DNA of 64,000 bases, taken from assembly GCF_023074055.1 (NCBI RefSeq), contig NZ_JADPKR010000039.1, forward strand, positions 1-64,000, read 5' to 3'. How positions within the stretch are numbered: the stretch's first letter is position 1; every line of letters starts with the position of its first letter. Position numbers and translations under genes: made by a program. Below the pieces are notes generated by a model. It did not search any database. It was not told the DNA's origin and saw only the letters and a list, made by a program, of their open reading frames with translations. The stretch comes from Bradyrhizobium sp. 141 (GTDB lineage: Bacteria; Pseudomonadota; Alphaproteobacteria; Rhizobiales; Xanthobacteraceae). Shown in pieces: positions 41,324-49,775 of the stretch.

Positions 41324-43534
41324 TTACAAAAAGCTCTGCGGATCGACGTCGACTTCGAGCTTCTGATTGCCCGTCGGCTTCGGGCAGACCGCGAGCCAGT
41401 TGCGCAAATAGTCCGACAGATCGAAGCCGCGCGCCGATTTCACCAGGATACGGAAGCGGTAGCGGCCCTTGATCACGGCGAGCGGCGCCTCCGCCGGCCC
41501 AAGCACCACGACGCGCTCATCGCGCGGCGCGAGCGCGACGAGACGGCGGCCAAGACCTTCGGCGCTCGGGCGGTCGCCCGCGGAGATGATCAGGCTCGCA
41601 AGCCGGCCGAACGGCGGATAGAGCGTCTTCTCGCGCAAATCGATCTCGCTGTCGTAGAAGGCCTCGCGGTCGCAGGCGATCAGCGCTTTCATCACGGGAT
41701 GATCGGGCTGATGGGTCTGGAGATAGCCGACGCCGCGGCCCTGCTCGCGCCCGGCGCGGCCGATCACCTGGTTGAGCAATTGCCAGGTGCGCTCCGCCGC
41801 GCGCGGATCGCCGTTGCTCAGACCGAGATCCGCGTCGATCACGCCGACGAGATTAAGCCGCGGGAAATTGTGGCCCTTGGCGACGAGCTGCGTGCCGATG
41901 ATGATGTCGACGCGGCCCTCCGCGATCTCGGCGAGCTCGCTGCGCATCGTCTCGATCGAGGTGATGAGATCGCTCGACAGCACCATGGTGCGCGCTTGCG
42001 GAAACAGCGCAGCCGCCTCCTCCTGCAGACGCTCGACGCCGGGACCGACCGCGACCAGCGATTCCTCGGCCGAACAGTTCGGACAGATGTGCGGGCGTGG
42101 CATCGAGAAGCCGCAATGATGGCAGACCAGGCGCTGGCGGAAACGGTGATCGACCAGCCAGGCATCGCAGATGGTGCAGGCGAAGCGATGGCCGCAGCCG
42201 CGGCACAGTGTCAGCGGCGCATAGCCGCGGCGATTGAGGAACAGCAGTGCCTGCTCGCGCTTTTCGATCGCACCTCTGATTTCACCGGCAAGCCGCGGCG
42301 AGATGAAGCGGCCGCGCGCGGGCGGCTCGCGGCGCATGTCGATGGCCTCGATATGCGGCATGTGCTGGCCGCCGAAGCGCGAGGGCAGCGCGATGCGCTG
42401 ATAGCGATTCTTGCGCGCATTGACCTCGGATTCGACCGAGGGCGTCGCCGACGCCAGCACGACCGGGATCTTCGCGATATGCGCCCGCACCACGGCCATG
42501 TCGCGGGCGTGATAATGCACGCCCTCGTCCTGCTTGTAGGCCTGGTCGTGCTCTTCATCGACCACGATGAGGCCGAGATCGGCGTATGGCAGAAACAGCG
42601 CCGAGCGCGCGCCGACCACGACCGGCGCGGTGCCTCCTGAGATCGCCGCCCAATTGCGCGCGCGGGTGCGCGGCGTCAGCTCGGAATGCCATTCGATCGG
42701 CCGCACGCCGAAACGTTGCGCGAAGCGGTCGAGGAACTGGCCGGTGAGCGCGATCTCCGGCATCAGGATCAGCGATTGCCTGCCGCGGCGGATGGTTTCA
42801 GCAACGGCCTCGAAATACACCTCGGTCTTGCCTGAGCCGGTCACGCCGTCGAGCAGTGCGACGTGAAAGGTGCCGTTGGCCGCGAGCGCGCGCATCGCAT
42901 CCACACCGGCACGCTGCAGCGGCGAAAAATCCGGCCGGCCGAAATCCGGATCGGGCACAGGCGGCGGCGCCGGCGGCGGCATCGGCTCGACCGTGAGCGT
43001 GCCTTCATCGACGAGCCCGTCGATCACGCCGGCCGAGACACCCGCCTCCTTGGCGGCCTCCGACTTGCCGTGCAGCAGCCGGTCCGACAACACCTCGATC
43101 ACGCGCTGGCGTGCCGGCGTCAGCCGTCGCGGCGGATCGCCGACCAGACGCACGCCGGGGCGGACCCGCTCGGGGCCGAGATTCTCGCCCATCCGCAGGC
43201 ACATGCGCAGCACCATGCCGCGCGGACTCAGCGTGTAATTGGCGACCCAATCGACCACGGAACGCAGCTCGGGCTTGAGCGGCGGGATATCGAGCTTCTC
43301 GCTGACCTCCTTGAGGCGATTGTGCAGGCGCGGATCCGGATTGGCGTTTTCTCCCCAGACCACCGCGAGCACCTCGCGCGGCCCGAGCCGCACACCGACG
43401 AGATCGCCGGCCTTCAGCTCCATCCCGCGCGGCACCTTGTACGAATAGGTCTGGTCGAGCGCGACCGGCACCAGCACGTCGACCATGCCGGTCGCGTTGG
43501 TGGGGGCGGTCGTGCTGCGCGACGTGTGATCCAT
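41324..43534 (-). CDS. priA: Primosomal protein N' (replication restart helicase PriA)
   Basis: The 736-residue helicase has the N-terminal DNA-binding part (VDVLVPVALDQTYSYKVPRG), the P-loop GVTGSGKTEVYFEA and the DEEHDQAYKQ box. A zinc-binding region has paired cysteines (LCRGCGHRFACTICD, CHHCGF, CPNC), and helicase motifs follow, including IIGTQLVAKGHNFP. It reloads the replication machinery at stalled forks. Its place upstream of atpH is the usual alphaproteobacterial neighbourhood, here with the RlpA-like gene between. Confidence 0.95.
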   Translation of the reverse strand: MDHTSRSTTAPTNATGMVDVLVPVALDQTYSYKVPRGMELKAGDLVGVRLGPREVLAVVWGENANPDPRLHNRLKEVSEKLDIPPLKPELRSVVDWVANYTLSPRGMVLRMCLRMGENLGPERVRPGVRLVGDPPRRLTPARQRVIEVLSDRLLHGKSEAAKEAGVSAGVIDGLVDEGTLTVEPMPPPAPPPVPDPDFGRPDFSPLQRAGVDAMRALAANGTFHVALLDGVTGSGKTEVYFEAVAETIRRGRQSLILMPEIALTGQFLDRFAQRFGVRPIEWHSELTPRTRARNWAAISGGTAPVVVGARSALFLPYADLGLIVVDEEHDQAYKQDEGVHYHARDMAVVRAHIAKIPVVLASATPSVESEVNARKNRYQRIALPSRFGGQHMPHIEAIDMRREPPARGRFISPRLAGEIRGAIEKREQALLFLNRRGYAPLTLCRGCGHRFACTICDAWLVDHRFRQRLVCHHCGFSMPRPHICPNCSAEESLVAVGPGVERLQEEAAALFPQARTMVLSSDLITSIETMRSELAEIAEGRVDIIIGTQLVAKGHNFPRLNLVGVIDADLGLSNGDPRAAERTWQLLNQVIGRAGREQGRGVGYLQTHQPDHPVMKALIACDREAFYDSEIDLREKTLYPPFGRLASLIISAGDRPSAEGLGRRLVALAPRDERVVVLGPAEAPLAVIKGRYRFRILVKSARGFDLSDYLRNWLAVCPKPTGNQKLEVDVDPQSFL

Positions 43535-43645
43535 GAACGGAGAATCGGAACCCGGGGCTTCAAGGCTAGCGCCCTGGGGCGGCCTTAGCGAACGATAAAC
43601 GAGTGTGATGCGATATACTGTAGGGAATCACCACGTCCAGAGCGC

Positions 43646-44611
43646 ATGAGCAAAGCGGCCGCCCCACATATCGAGCTCGCCAGCGCCGATCCCTCGATCG
43701 CGCAGGAGATGACGCGCTGGCTGTCGCATCTCGGCGCCGAGCGGCGGCTGTCGCCGAAGACGCTGGAGGCCTATGGCCGCGACCTGCGGCAATGCCTGGA
43801 TTTCCTCTGTGCTCACTGGGGCGAGCGCGTCACGCTCAAGCGCTTCGCCGCGCTGGAGGCGACCGACGTGCGCGCCTTCATGGCGATGCGACGCGCCGAC
43901 GACATTGCCGGCCGCTCGCTGATGCGCGCGCTGGCGGGCCTGCGCTCGTTCGGCCGCTTTTTGGAGCGCGAAGGCAAGGGCAAGGTCGGCGCGCTCTCTG
44001 CCATTCGCGCCCCGAAGGTCGCAAAGAGTCTGCCAAAACCGCTGCCGATGGCATCGGCAAAGCGTCTTGCCGATGCCGACGAGCGCGCCGGCGAGGATCG
44101 CGAGACCTGGATTCTGGCGCGCGATGCCGCGGTGATGGCGCTCTTGTACGGCTCGGGCCTGCGCATCTCCGAGGCGTTGGGGTTGCAGCGCCGCGAGGTG
44201 CCGCGGCCGGGCGAAGGCGACGTGCTTGTCGTCACAGGCAAAGGCAACAAGACCCGCATGGTGCCGGTGCTGCAGAACGTGCTGGAGCTGGTGCAGGAAT
44301 ATGCCGCGATGTGTCCGTATCCGCTGCCGGCGGACGGCCCGATCTTCGTCGGCGCGCGCGGCGGCCCCTTGAGCCCGCGCATCATCCAGCTCGCGATGGA
44401 GCGGCTGCGCGGCGCGCTCGGCCTGCCCGACAGCGCCACGCCGCACGCGCTTCGGCATTCCTTCGCCACGCATCTGTTGTCACGCGGCGGCGATCTGCGC
44501 GCGATCCAGGAATTGCTCGGCCATTCCTCGCTCTCGACCACGCAGGTCTATACCGGTATCGACTCCGAGCGCCTGCTCGAGGTCTATGCCAGCGCGCATC
44601 CGCGGCGCTGA
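43646..44611 (+). CDS. xerC: Tyrosine recombinase XerC
   Basis: The 321-residue recombinase has an N-terminal SAM-like domain (ERRLSPKTLEAYGRDLRQC) and the catalytic domain. The active residues are present: Arg in LYGSGLRISEALGL, Lys in VTGKGNKTRMVPV, His/Arg in PHALRHSFATHLLSRGG, His in LLGHSSLS and the nucleophile Tyr in TTQVYTGID. It resolves chromosome dimers at dif with XerD. It is divergent from priA, a conserved rhizobial arrangement, so it is the housekeeping enzyme rather than a phage integrase. Confidence 0.92.
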   Translation: MSKAAAPHIELASADPSIAQEMTRWLSHLGAERRLSPKTLEAYGRDLRQCLDFLCAHWGERVTLKRFAALEATDVRAFMAMRRADDIAGRSLMRALAGLRSFGRFLEREGKGKVGALSAIRAPKVAKSLPKPLPMASAKRLADADERAGEDRETWILARDAAVMALLYGSGLRISEALGLQRREVPRPGEGDVLVVTGKGNKTRMVPVLQNVLELVQEYAAMCPYPLPADGPIFVGARGGPLSPRIIQLAMERLRGALGLPDSATPHALRHSFATHLLSRGGDLRAIQELLGHSSLSTTQVYTGIDSERLLEVYASAHPRR

Positions 44612-44712
44612 ACTGGCGCTGAATTCTGACATGAAGCTGTCATAGCTCGCGTGCCTCTTGCGCAGCGCCCGCGGTTCGGTCAATCGTTGCGGAACCGAGG
44701 CAGGAGAGATCT

Positions 44713-45303
44713 ATGAGCGCACATGAGAGCATGGAGCACGCCGAGCACGCCGAACACGCGTCCGGCTCGAACAAGAAGATCGCGCTCCTGATCGCCGTGC
44801 TGGCGCTGTTCCTGGCGATCTCGGAGACGCTCGGCAAGGGCGCCCAGACCGAATCGATCAGCAAGAACGTCGAGGCAGCCAATCTCTGGGCGTTCTTCCA
44901 GGCCAAGAGCATCCGCCGCACCGTGGTGCTGACCGCGGCCGAGCAGGGCAAGCTGACGCTGGGCGGGACGAGTGACGACGCCATGAGGGCGACGGTGCAG
45001 AAGCAGGTCGACGACTGGGCCAAGACCGCGCAGCGCTACCGCTCCGAGCCCGAGACCGGCGAAGGCACCGAGCAGCTCGCGGAGAAGGCCAAGCACGCCG
45101 AGCACGACCGCGACGAGGCGACCGCGAAATACCACCATTTCGAGCTGGCCTCGGCCGCGTTCCAGATCGGCATCGTGCTGGCTTCGGCGACGATCATCAC
45201 CGGCATGTTCGCGCTGGCCTATGTCGGCGGCGTGCTGACGATCGCCGGCCTCCTCATGACCGCGCTCGGCCTGTGGTGGCCGCACCTGCTGCACTTGCAT
45301 TGA
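44713..45303 (+). CDS. DUF4337 domain-containing membrane protein
   Basis: This 196-residue protein has an N-terminal membrane helix (KIALLIAVLALFLAIS), a central helical stretch (VEAANLWAFFQAKSIRRTV) and two C-terminal membrane helices (IGIVLASATIITGMFALAYV, then a second). The pattern fits DUF4337, of unknown function. A His-containing head, AEHAEHAEHA, precedes the first helix. AGGAGAG upstream of the ATG supports the start. Confidence 0.8.
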   Translation: MSAHESMEHAEHAEHASGSNKKIALLIAVLALFLAISETLGKGAQTESISKNVEAANLWAFFQAKSIRRTVVLTAAEQGKLTLGGTSDDAMRATVQKQVDDWAKTAQRYRSEPETGEGTEQLAEKAKHAEHDRDEATAKYHHFELASAAFQIGIVLASATIITGMFALAYVGGVLTIAGLLMTALGLWWPHLLHLH

Positions 45304-45334
45304 GGTAGTAAGGCCAAAGACCGCGCAGTCAATC

Positions 45335-45507
45335 CCGTCATCCTGAGGTGCGAGGCGCGCGATGCAACGCATCGCGGGCAGAGCCTCGAAGGATGAACGG
45401 CCACCGCTGCAGCCGCGCGAAGAGATCCGGGCCGTCGCCCTTCGAGGGCCGCTGAAGAAGCGGCTACCTCCAGCGACAACGGCTTCGCCGTTGCGCGGGG
45501 GTGACGG
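45335..45507. repeat. Palindromic intergenic repeat, family D (copy 2)
   Basis: It contains CGTCATCCTGAGGTGCGAGG, CCTCGAAGGATGA and a terminal GGGTGACG. The arms pair with one another, and the layout resembles 21390-21522. Confidence 0.6.
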
Positions 45508-45530
45508 TGAAAGACTGATTGTGCGGACGC

Positions 45531-46061
45531 TCACCGCGCTTCGTGCACGCTCTTCCTGAAACGCTGGATCAAACGCAGCGTACGTGACGACCAGCCTTCG
45601 CCGTTGCCGGCGATCAGCTCGCGGACGCGGCGCTTGATCGGGTCGACCAGCTCGGCGGCCTTGGCGCGCACCTTTAGCACGAGATCATAGATTCGCTCGA
45701 ACCAGCGCATCTCCAAGAGCTTGTCGCGCGTCACATCGAACACGAAGGCGGTGACGCCGACGCCGAGCATTTTCGCGAAAACGATCGTGAAGACCGCGCT
45801 GGTCCAGTACTCATGCGTGAGCAGCCACAGGCCGACCAGCTTGAGCGGAAACAGCGGGACGATGGGGACCGCGAACACGATCAGCGTCGTGGCCGGCGAC
45901 AGCGCGTCGACCCGCTCCGTCAGCCATTGCTTGAAGCGCGCCAGCGGAATCGCCGCGACAACCCGCGCGACGACCGGCTCGAGATGGTCCCACAGCCAGG
46001 CTTCGATCAGGAAGACGATCGCAAGCAGGACCCAGACCGGTTGAAGAAGGCGGCGCAGCAT
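45531..46061 (-). CDS. Hypothetical membrane protein (176 aa)
   Basis: The protein has three hydrophobic segments (VWVLLAIVFLIEAWLWD, TLIVFAVPIVPLFPLKLVGL, AVFTIVFAKMLGVGVTAFVF) and an amphipathic, basic C-terminal part (RAKAAELVDPIKRRVRELI). I do not recognise a named family. The ATG at 46061 follows GGCGGGAAACAC and fits a membrane start better than the longer frame. It lies just after lpd on the same strand. Confidence 0.65.
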   Translation of the reverse strand: MLRRLLQPVWVLLAIVFLIEAWLWDHLEPVVARVVAAIPLARFKQWLTERVDALSPATTLIVFAVPIVPLFPLKLVGLWLLTHEYWTSAVFTIVFAKMLGVGVTAFVFDVTRDKLLEMRWFERIYDLVLKVRAKAAELVDPIKRRVRELIAGNGEGWSSRTLRLIQRFRKSVHEAR

Positions 46062-46094
46062 GTGTTTCCCGCCCGATTCGTCCTGGGCACACAC

Positions 46095-47495
46095 CTACAT
46101 ATGGATGGCCCGCTTGCCGACTGCAAGCGCGGCCTCCTTGATGGCCTCCGAGCGGGTCGGATGGGCGTGGCAGGTGCGCGCGAGATCCTCCGCACTGCCG
46201 CCAAACTCCATGAGAACGCAGGCTTCATGGATCATTTCGCCGGCTTCGCGGCCGATAATGTGCACGCCGAGCACGCGATCGGTCTTCGCATCTGCGAGTA
46301 TCTTCACAAAGCCGTCAGTGGTTTGATTGACCTTGGAGCGACCGTTGGCGGTGAAGGGGAACTTTCCGACGGTATAGGCTGTGCCTGCCTGCTTCAGTTC
46401 CTCCTCGGTCTTGCCGACGCAGGACACTTCCGGCGTGGTATACACGACGCCTGGGATCACATCGTAATTCACGTGGCCGGCCTGGCCTGCGATGATCTCG
46501 GCCACCGCAACGCCTTCATCCTCGGCCTTGTGCGCGAGCATCGGGCCCGCGACGACGTCGCCGATGGCATAGACGCCCTTCAGGCTGGTGGCGAAATGCG
46601 GATCGATCTGCACGCGGCCACGGGGATCAAGCGCAACCCCGGCCTCCTTCAGGCCGAGAGCGTCCGTGTAGGGCACGCGGCCGATGCAGACCAGCACGAC
46701 GTCGGCTTCCAGCGTCTCGGCAGCGCCGCCGGCGGCGGGCTCGATCGTCGCCTTCAGCGTCTTGCCTGCCGTGTCGACCGCGGTGACCTTGGCACCGAGC
46801 TTGAACGCAAAGCCCTGCTTTTCCAGGATGCGCTGGAATTGCTTGGCGATCTCGCCGTCCATGCCGGGCAGAATGCGATCCAGGAATTCGACGACGACGA
46901 CTTCGGCGCCGAGGCGATGCCAGACCGAGCCGAGCTCGAGGCCGATCACGCCGGCGCCGACGATCAGCAGCTTGCCGGGGACCTTCTCCAGCGACAGCGC
47001 GCCGGTGGACGAGACGATGCGCTTCTCGTCGATCTCGATGCCCTTGAGCCGCGCGATATCCGAGCCGGTGGCGATGACGATGCTCTTGGCGTCAACGACT
47101 TGGGACTTGCCGTCGGCGGAGACCTCGACCTTGCCGCTGCCGAGGATCTTGCCGGTGCCCTTGAGCACGTCGATCTTGTTCTTCTTCATCAGGAACTCGA
47201 CGCCCTTGACGTTGCCGTCGATGCCCTGCTGCTTGAAGTTCATCATCGCGGGCAGATCGAGCTTCGGCGACGGGATCGACACGCCCATTTTCGCGAAGGA
47301 ATGACCGGCTTCCTCGAACATTTCGGAGGCGTGCAGCAGCGCCTTCGACGGCATGCAGCCGACATTGAGGCAGGTGCCGCCGAGCGTGGCGTTCTTTTCG
47401 ACCACGGCGACTTTCATGCCGAGCTGGCTGGCGCGTACCGCGCAGACATAACCGCCCGGTCCGGTGCCGATGACGACGAGATCGTAGGTAGCCAT
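46095..47495 (-). CDS. lpd: Dihydrolipoyl dehydrogenase (E3)
   Basis: The 466-residue flavoprotein has the FAD-binding start [20 protein letters not shown] and the redox disulfide in [20 protein letters not shown]. The NAD-binding motif [20 protein letters not shown] follows, and the C-terminal active His/Glu is in [16 protein letters not shown]. It reoxidises the lipoyl groups of the 2-oxoglutarate dehydrogenase complex, coded just upstream, and possibly of other complexes. Confidence 0.96.
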   Translation of the reverse strand: MATYDLVVIGTGPGGYVCAVRASQLGMKVAVVEKNATLGGTCLNVGCMPSKALLHASEMFEEAGHSFAKMGVSIPSPKLDLPAMMNFKQQGIDGNVKGVEFLMKKNKIDVLKGTGKILGSGKVEVSADGKSQVVDAKSIVIATGSDIARLKGIEIDEKRIVSSTGALSLEKVPGKLLIVGAGVIGLELGSVWHRLGAEVVVVEFLDRILPGMDGEIAKQFQRILEKQGFAFKLGAKVTAVDTAGKTLKATIEPAAGGAAETLEADVVLVCIGRVPYTDALGLKEAGVALDPRGRVQIDPHFATSLKGVYAIGDVVAGPMLAHKAEDEGVAVAEIIAGQAGHVNYDVIPGVVYTTPEVSCVGKTEEELKQAGTAYTVGKFPFTANGRSKVNQTTDGFVKILADAKTDRVLGVHIIGREAGEMIHEACVLMEFGGSAEDLARTCHAHPTRSEAIKEAALAVGKRAIHM

Positions 47496-47551
47496 GAGAG
47501 AAAGTCCCGTAGGTTTGGCGTGATGAGGATGTGTCAGCGTCCGCCGGAGCG

Positions 47552-48313
47552 TCAGCGTCCGCCGGACACATCGAGAATGGCTGAGGTGACGTAGGAGGCC
47601 TCGTCCGACATCAGCCAGACGATGGCGTTGGCGATTTCGTCCGCGGTGCCGACGCGCTTCATCGGCACCAGATGGGCCAGACGATGGGCGCGGTCGGGCT
47701 CGCCGCCGGCGGCGTGGATTTCGGTGTCGATCAGGCCGGGGCGGATGCCTGCGACGCGAATGCCTTCGCCCGCGACTTCATAGCCGAGACCGATGGTGAA
47801 GGAATCGATCGCGCCCTTGGAGGCCGCATAGTCGACATAGGTGTTGGGCGCGCCGAGCCTCGCGGCGACCGACGACAGATTGACGATGACGCCGCCCTTG
47901 CCGCCGTGCTTGGTCGACATCCGCTTCACCGCCTCGCGCGCGCAGAGGATCGAGCCGGTGACGTTGACGGCCATCACGCGCTGGATGCGCTCGGCCGACA
48001 TCTCGTCGACGCGCACGCCGCTCTGGCCGACGATGCCGCCATTGTTGACGAGCGCGCCGAGCGTGCCGAACTTGTCGGCCGCCTTGAATAGCTCGACGAT
48101 GTCGCTTTCCTCGGCGACATCGCATTTTACCGCGATGGCCTTGCCGTTGCTGGCCTCGATCTGCGCGACGACCTCGTCGGCGGCGGTTTTGTTGCTGGCA
48201 TAGCCGACCACGACGCGGAAGCCGCGCGCGGCCGCCGCAATCGCGGTCGCCCGCCCGATGCCGCGGCTGCCGCCGGTGATGACAACGACTTTATCGGTCA
48301 CGCGCGCCTCCAT
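47552..48313 (-). CDS. Short-chain dehydrogenase/reductase (SDR)
   Basis: This 253-residue classical SDR has the cofactor motif [19 protein letters not shown], the NNGGIVG strand and the active site Ser with YxxxK in [23 protein letters not shown]. The C-terminal part ([13 protein letters not shown]) is the usual SDR end. It probably uses NADP(H) on a ketoacyl or sugar substrate, but the substrate is unknown. It lies between odhB and lpd on the same strand, an unusual place for such a gene. Confidence 0.88.
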   Translation of the reverse strand: MEARVTDKVVVITGGSRGIGRATAIAAAARGFRVVVGYASNKTAADEVVAQIEASNGKAIAVKCDVAEESDIVELFKAADKFGTLGALVNNGGIVGQSGVRVDEMSAERIQRVMAVNVTGSILCAREAVKRMSTKHGGKGGVIVNLSSVAARLGAPNTYVDYAASKGAIDSFTIGLGYEVAGEGIRVAGIRPGLIDTEIHAAGGEPDRAHRLAHLVPMKRVGTADEIANAIVWLMSDEASYVTSAILDVSGGR

Positions 48314-48365
48314 GGTTCGACATGCGCCGTCGCGAATGGCGACGGCGCTCGCAGAGCATCAGCGA

Positions 48366-49598
48366 TCAGAGATCGAGCACCAGACGCGCCGGATCTTCCA
48401 GGCTCTCCTTGACGCGAACCAGGAAGGTGACGGCTTCCTTGCCGTCGATGACGCGGTGATCGTAGGACAGCGCCAGATACATCATCGGACGGACCTCGAT
48501 CTTGCCGCCGACGACCATCGGCCGCTCCTGGATCTTGTGCATGCCGAGGATGCCGGACTGCGGCGCGTTCAGGATCGGGGTCGACATCAGCGAGCCGTAG
48601 ATGCCGCCATTGGTGATGGTGAAGGTGCCGCCCTGCATCTCGTCGATCTTGAGCTGGCCGTCGCGGGCGCGGCGACCGAAATCGGCGATGCCCTTCTCGA
48701 TGTCGGCGATCGACTTGTGGTCGCAGTCGCGCACCACGGGCACGACGAGGCCCTTGTCGGTGCCGACGGCAACGCCGATGTGGTAATAGTTCTTGTAGAT
48801 CAGGTCGGTGCCGTCGATCTCGGCGTTGACGGCCGGGATGTCCTTCAGCGCCTGCACCACGGCCTTGGTGAAGAAGCCCATGAAGCCGAGCTTGGAGCCG
48901 TGCTTCTTCTCGAACGCATCCTTGTAGTGCGCACGCAGCGCCATGACGTTGGTCATGTCGACCTCGTTGAAGGTCGTGAGCATGGCCGCGGTGTTCTGCA
49001 CGTCCTTGAGGCGGCGCGCGATGGTCTGGCGCAGGCGGGTCATCTTGACGCGCTCTTCGCGGGCGGCATCATCGGCCGGCGAGGGGCTGCGCACCTGCAC
49101 GGCGGCGGCCGGCTGGTTGACCGGGGTCGGCGCGGAGGCCGCACGCTCGATCGCGGCGAGCATGTCGCCCTTGGTGACGCGGCCGTCCTTGCCGGAGCCC
49201 GGAACGGTCGAGGCGTCGACGCCGCTCTCGGCCGACAGTTTCCGCACGGAAGGCGCGAGCGGCGCATCGGCCGGCGGCGCCTTCGCAGCCGGGGCCGGTG
49301 CAGCAGCGGCTGCCGCGGCTGCGGCAGGCTTGGCGGGCGCAGCTGCGGGCTTTGCCGCGCCGACACCATCGGTGATCTGGCCGAGCAGCGCGCCGACCGC
49401 GACGGTGGCGCCATCGGCGGCAATGATCTCGCTCAGCGTGCCCGCGGAGGGCGCCGGGACTTCGATGGTGACCTTGTCGGTCTCGAGCTCCACCAAGGGC
49501 TCGTCGACGGCGACGGGATCGCCGGCCTTCTTGAACCAGCGGCCGATGGTGGCCTCGGTGACGGATTCGCCGAGCGTCGGCACACGAATTTCAGTCAT
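48366..49598 (-). CDS. odhB: 2-oxoglutarate dehydrogenase E2 (dihydrolipoyl succinyltransferase)
   Basis: The 410-residue E2 has a lipoyl domain with the lipoylated Lys in [17 protein letters not shown] long Ala/Pro-rich linker and a peripheral subunit-binding domain ([19 protein letters not shown]) follow. The catalytic core contains [20 protein letters not shown] and [16 protein letters not shown]. It moves succinyl groups to CoA. It is downstream of odhA. Confidence 0.95.
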   Translation of the reverse strand: MTEIRVPTLGESVTEATIGRWFKKAGDPVAVDEPLVELETDKVTIEVPAPSAGTLSEIIAADGATVAVGALLGQITDGVGAAKPAAAPAKPAAAAAAAAAPAPAAKAPPADAPLAPSVRKLSAESGVDASTVPGSGKDGRVTKGDMLAAIERAASAPTPVNQPAAAVQVRSPSPADDAAREERVKMTRLRQTIARRLKDVQNTAAMLTTFNEVDMTNVMALRAHYKDAFEKKHGSKLGFMGFFTKAVVQALKDIPAVNAEIDGTDLIYKNYYHIGVAVGTDKGLVVPVVRDCDHKSIADIEKGIADFGRRARDGQLKIDEMQGGTFTITNGGIYGSLMSTPILNAPQSGILGMHKIQERPMVVGGKIEVRPMMYLALSYDHRVIDGKEAVTFLVRVKESLEDPARLVLDL

Positions 49599-49775
49599 GG
49601 TCTTTGTCCTTAGGGATCGCCGATGCGGTCATAAGTGCGGATGCCATCGCCTGCGAAAAGCAAGCCATCCAGCAAACCGGACGCTCGTACAGGGCACGGA
49701 CGTCACGGCGTACTGGATGCCCCGCTCCAGTGCGCTGGTTGCGCACGAGGCGGGGCATGACGCAGTTCGAAAAGT

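Noticed and set aside
43646..44611. Phage or island integrase
   Set aside because: The tyrosine recombinase has the length, motifs and location beside priA of the housekeeping XerC.
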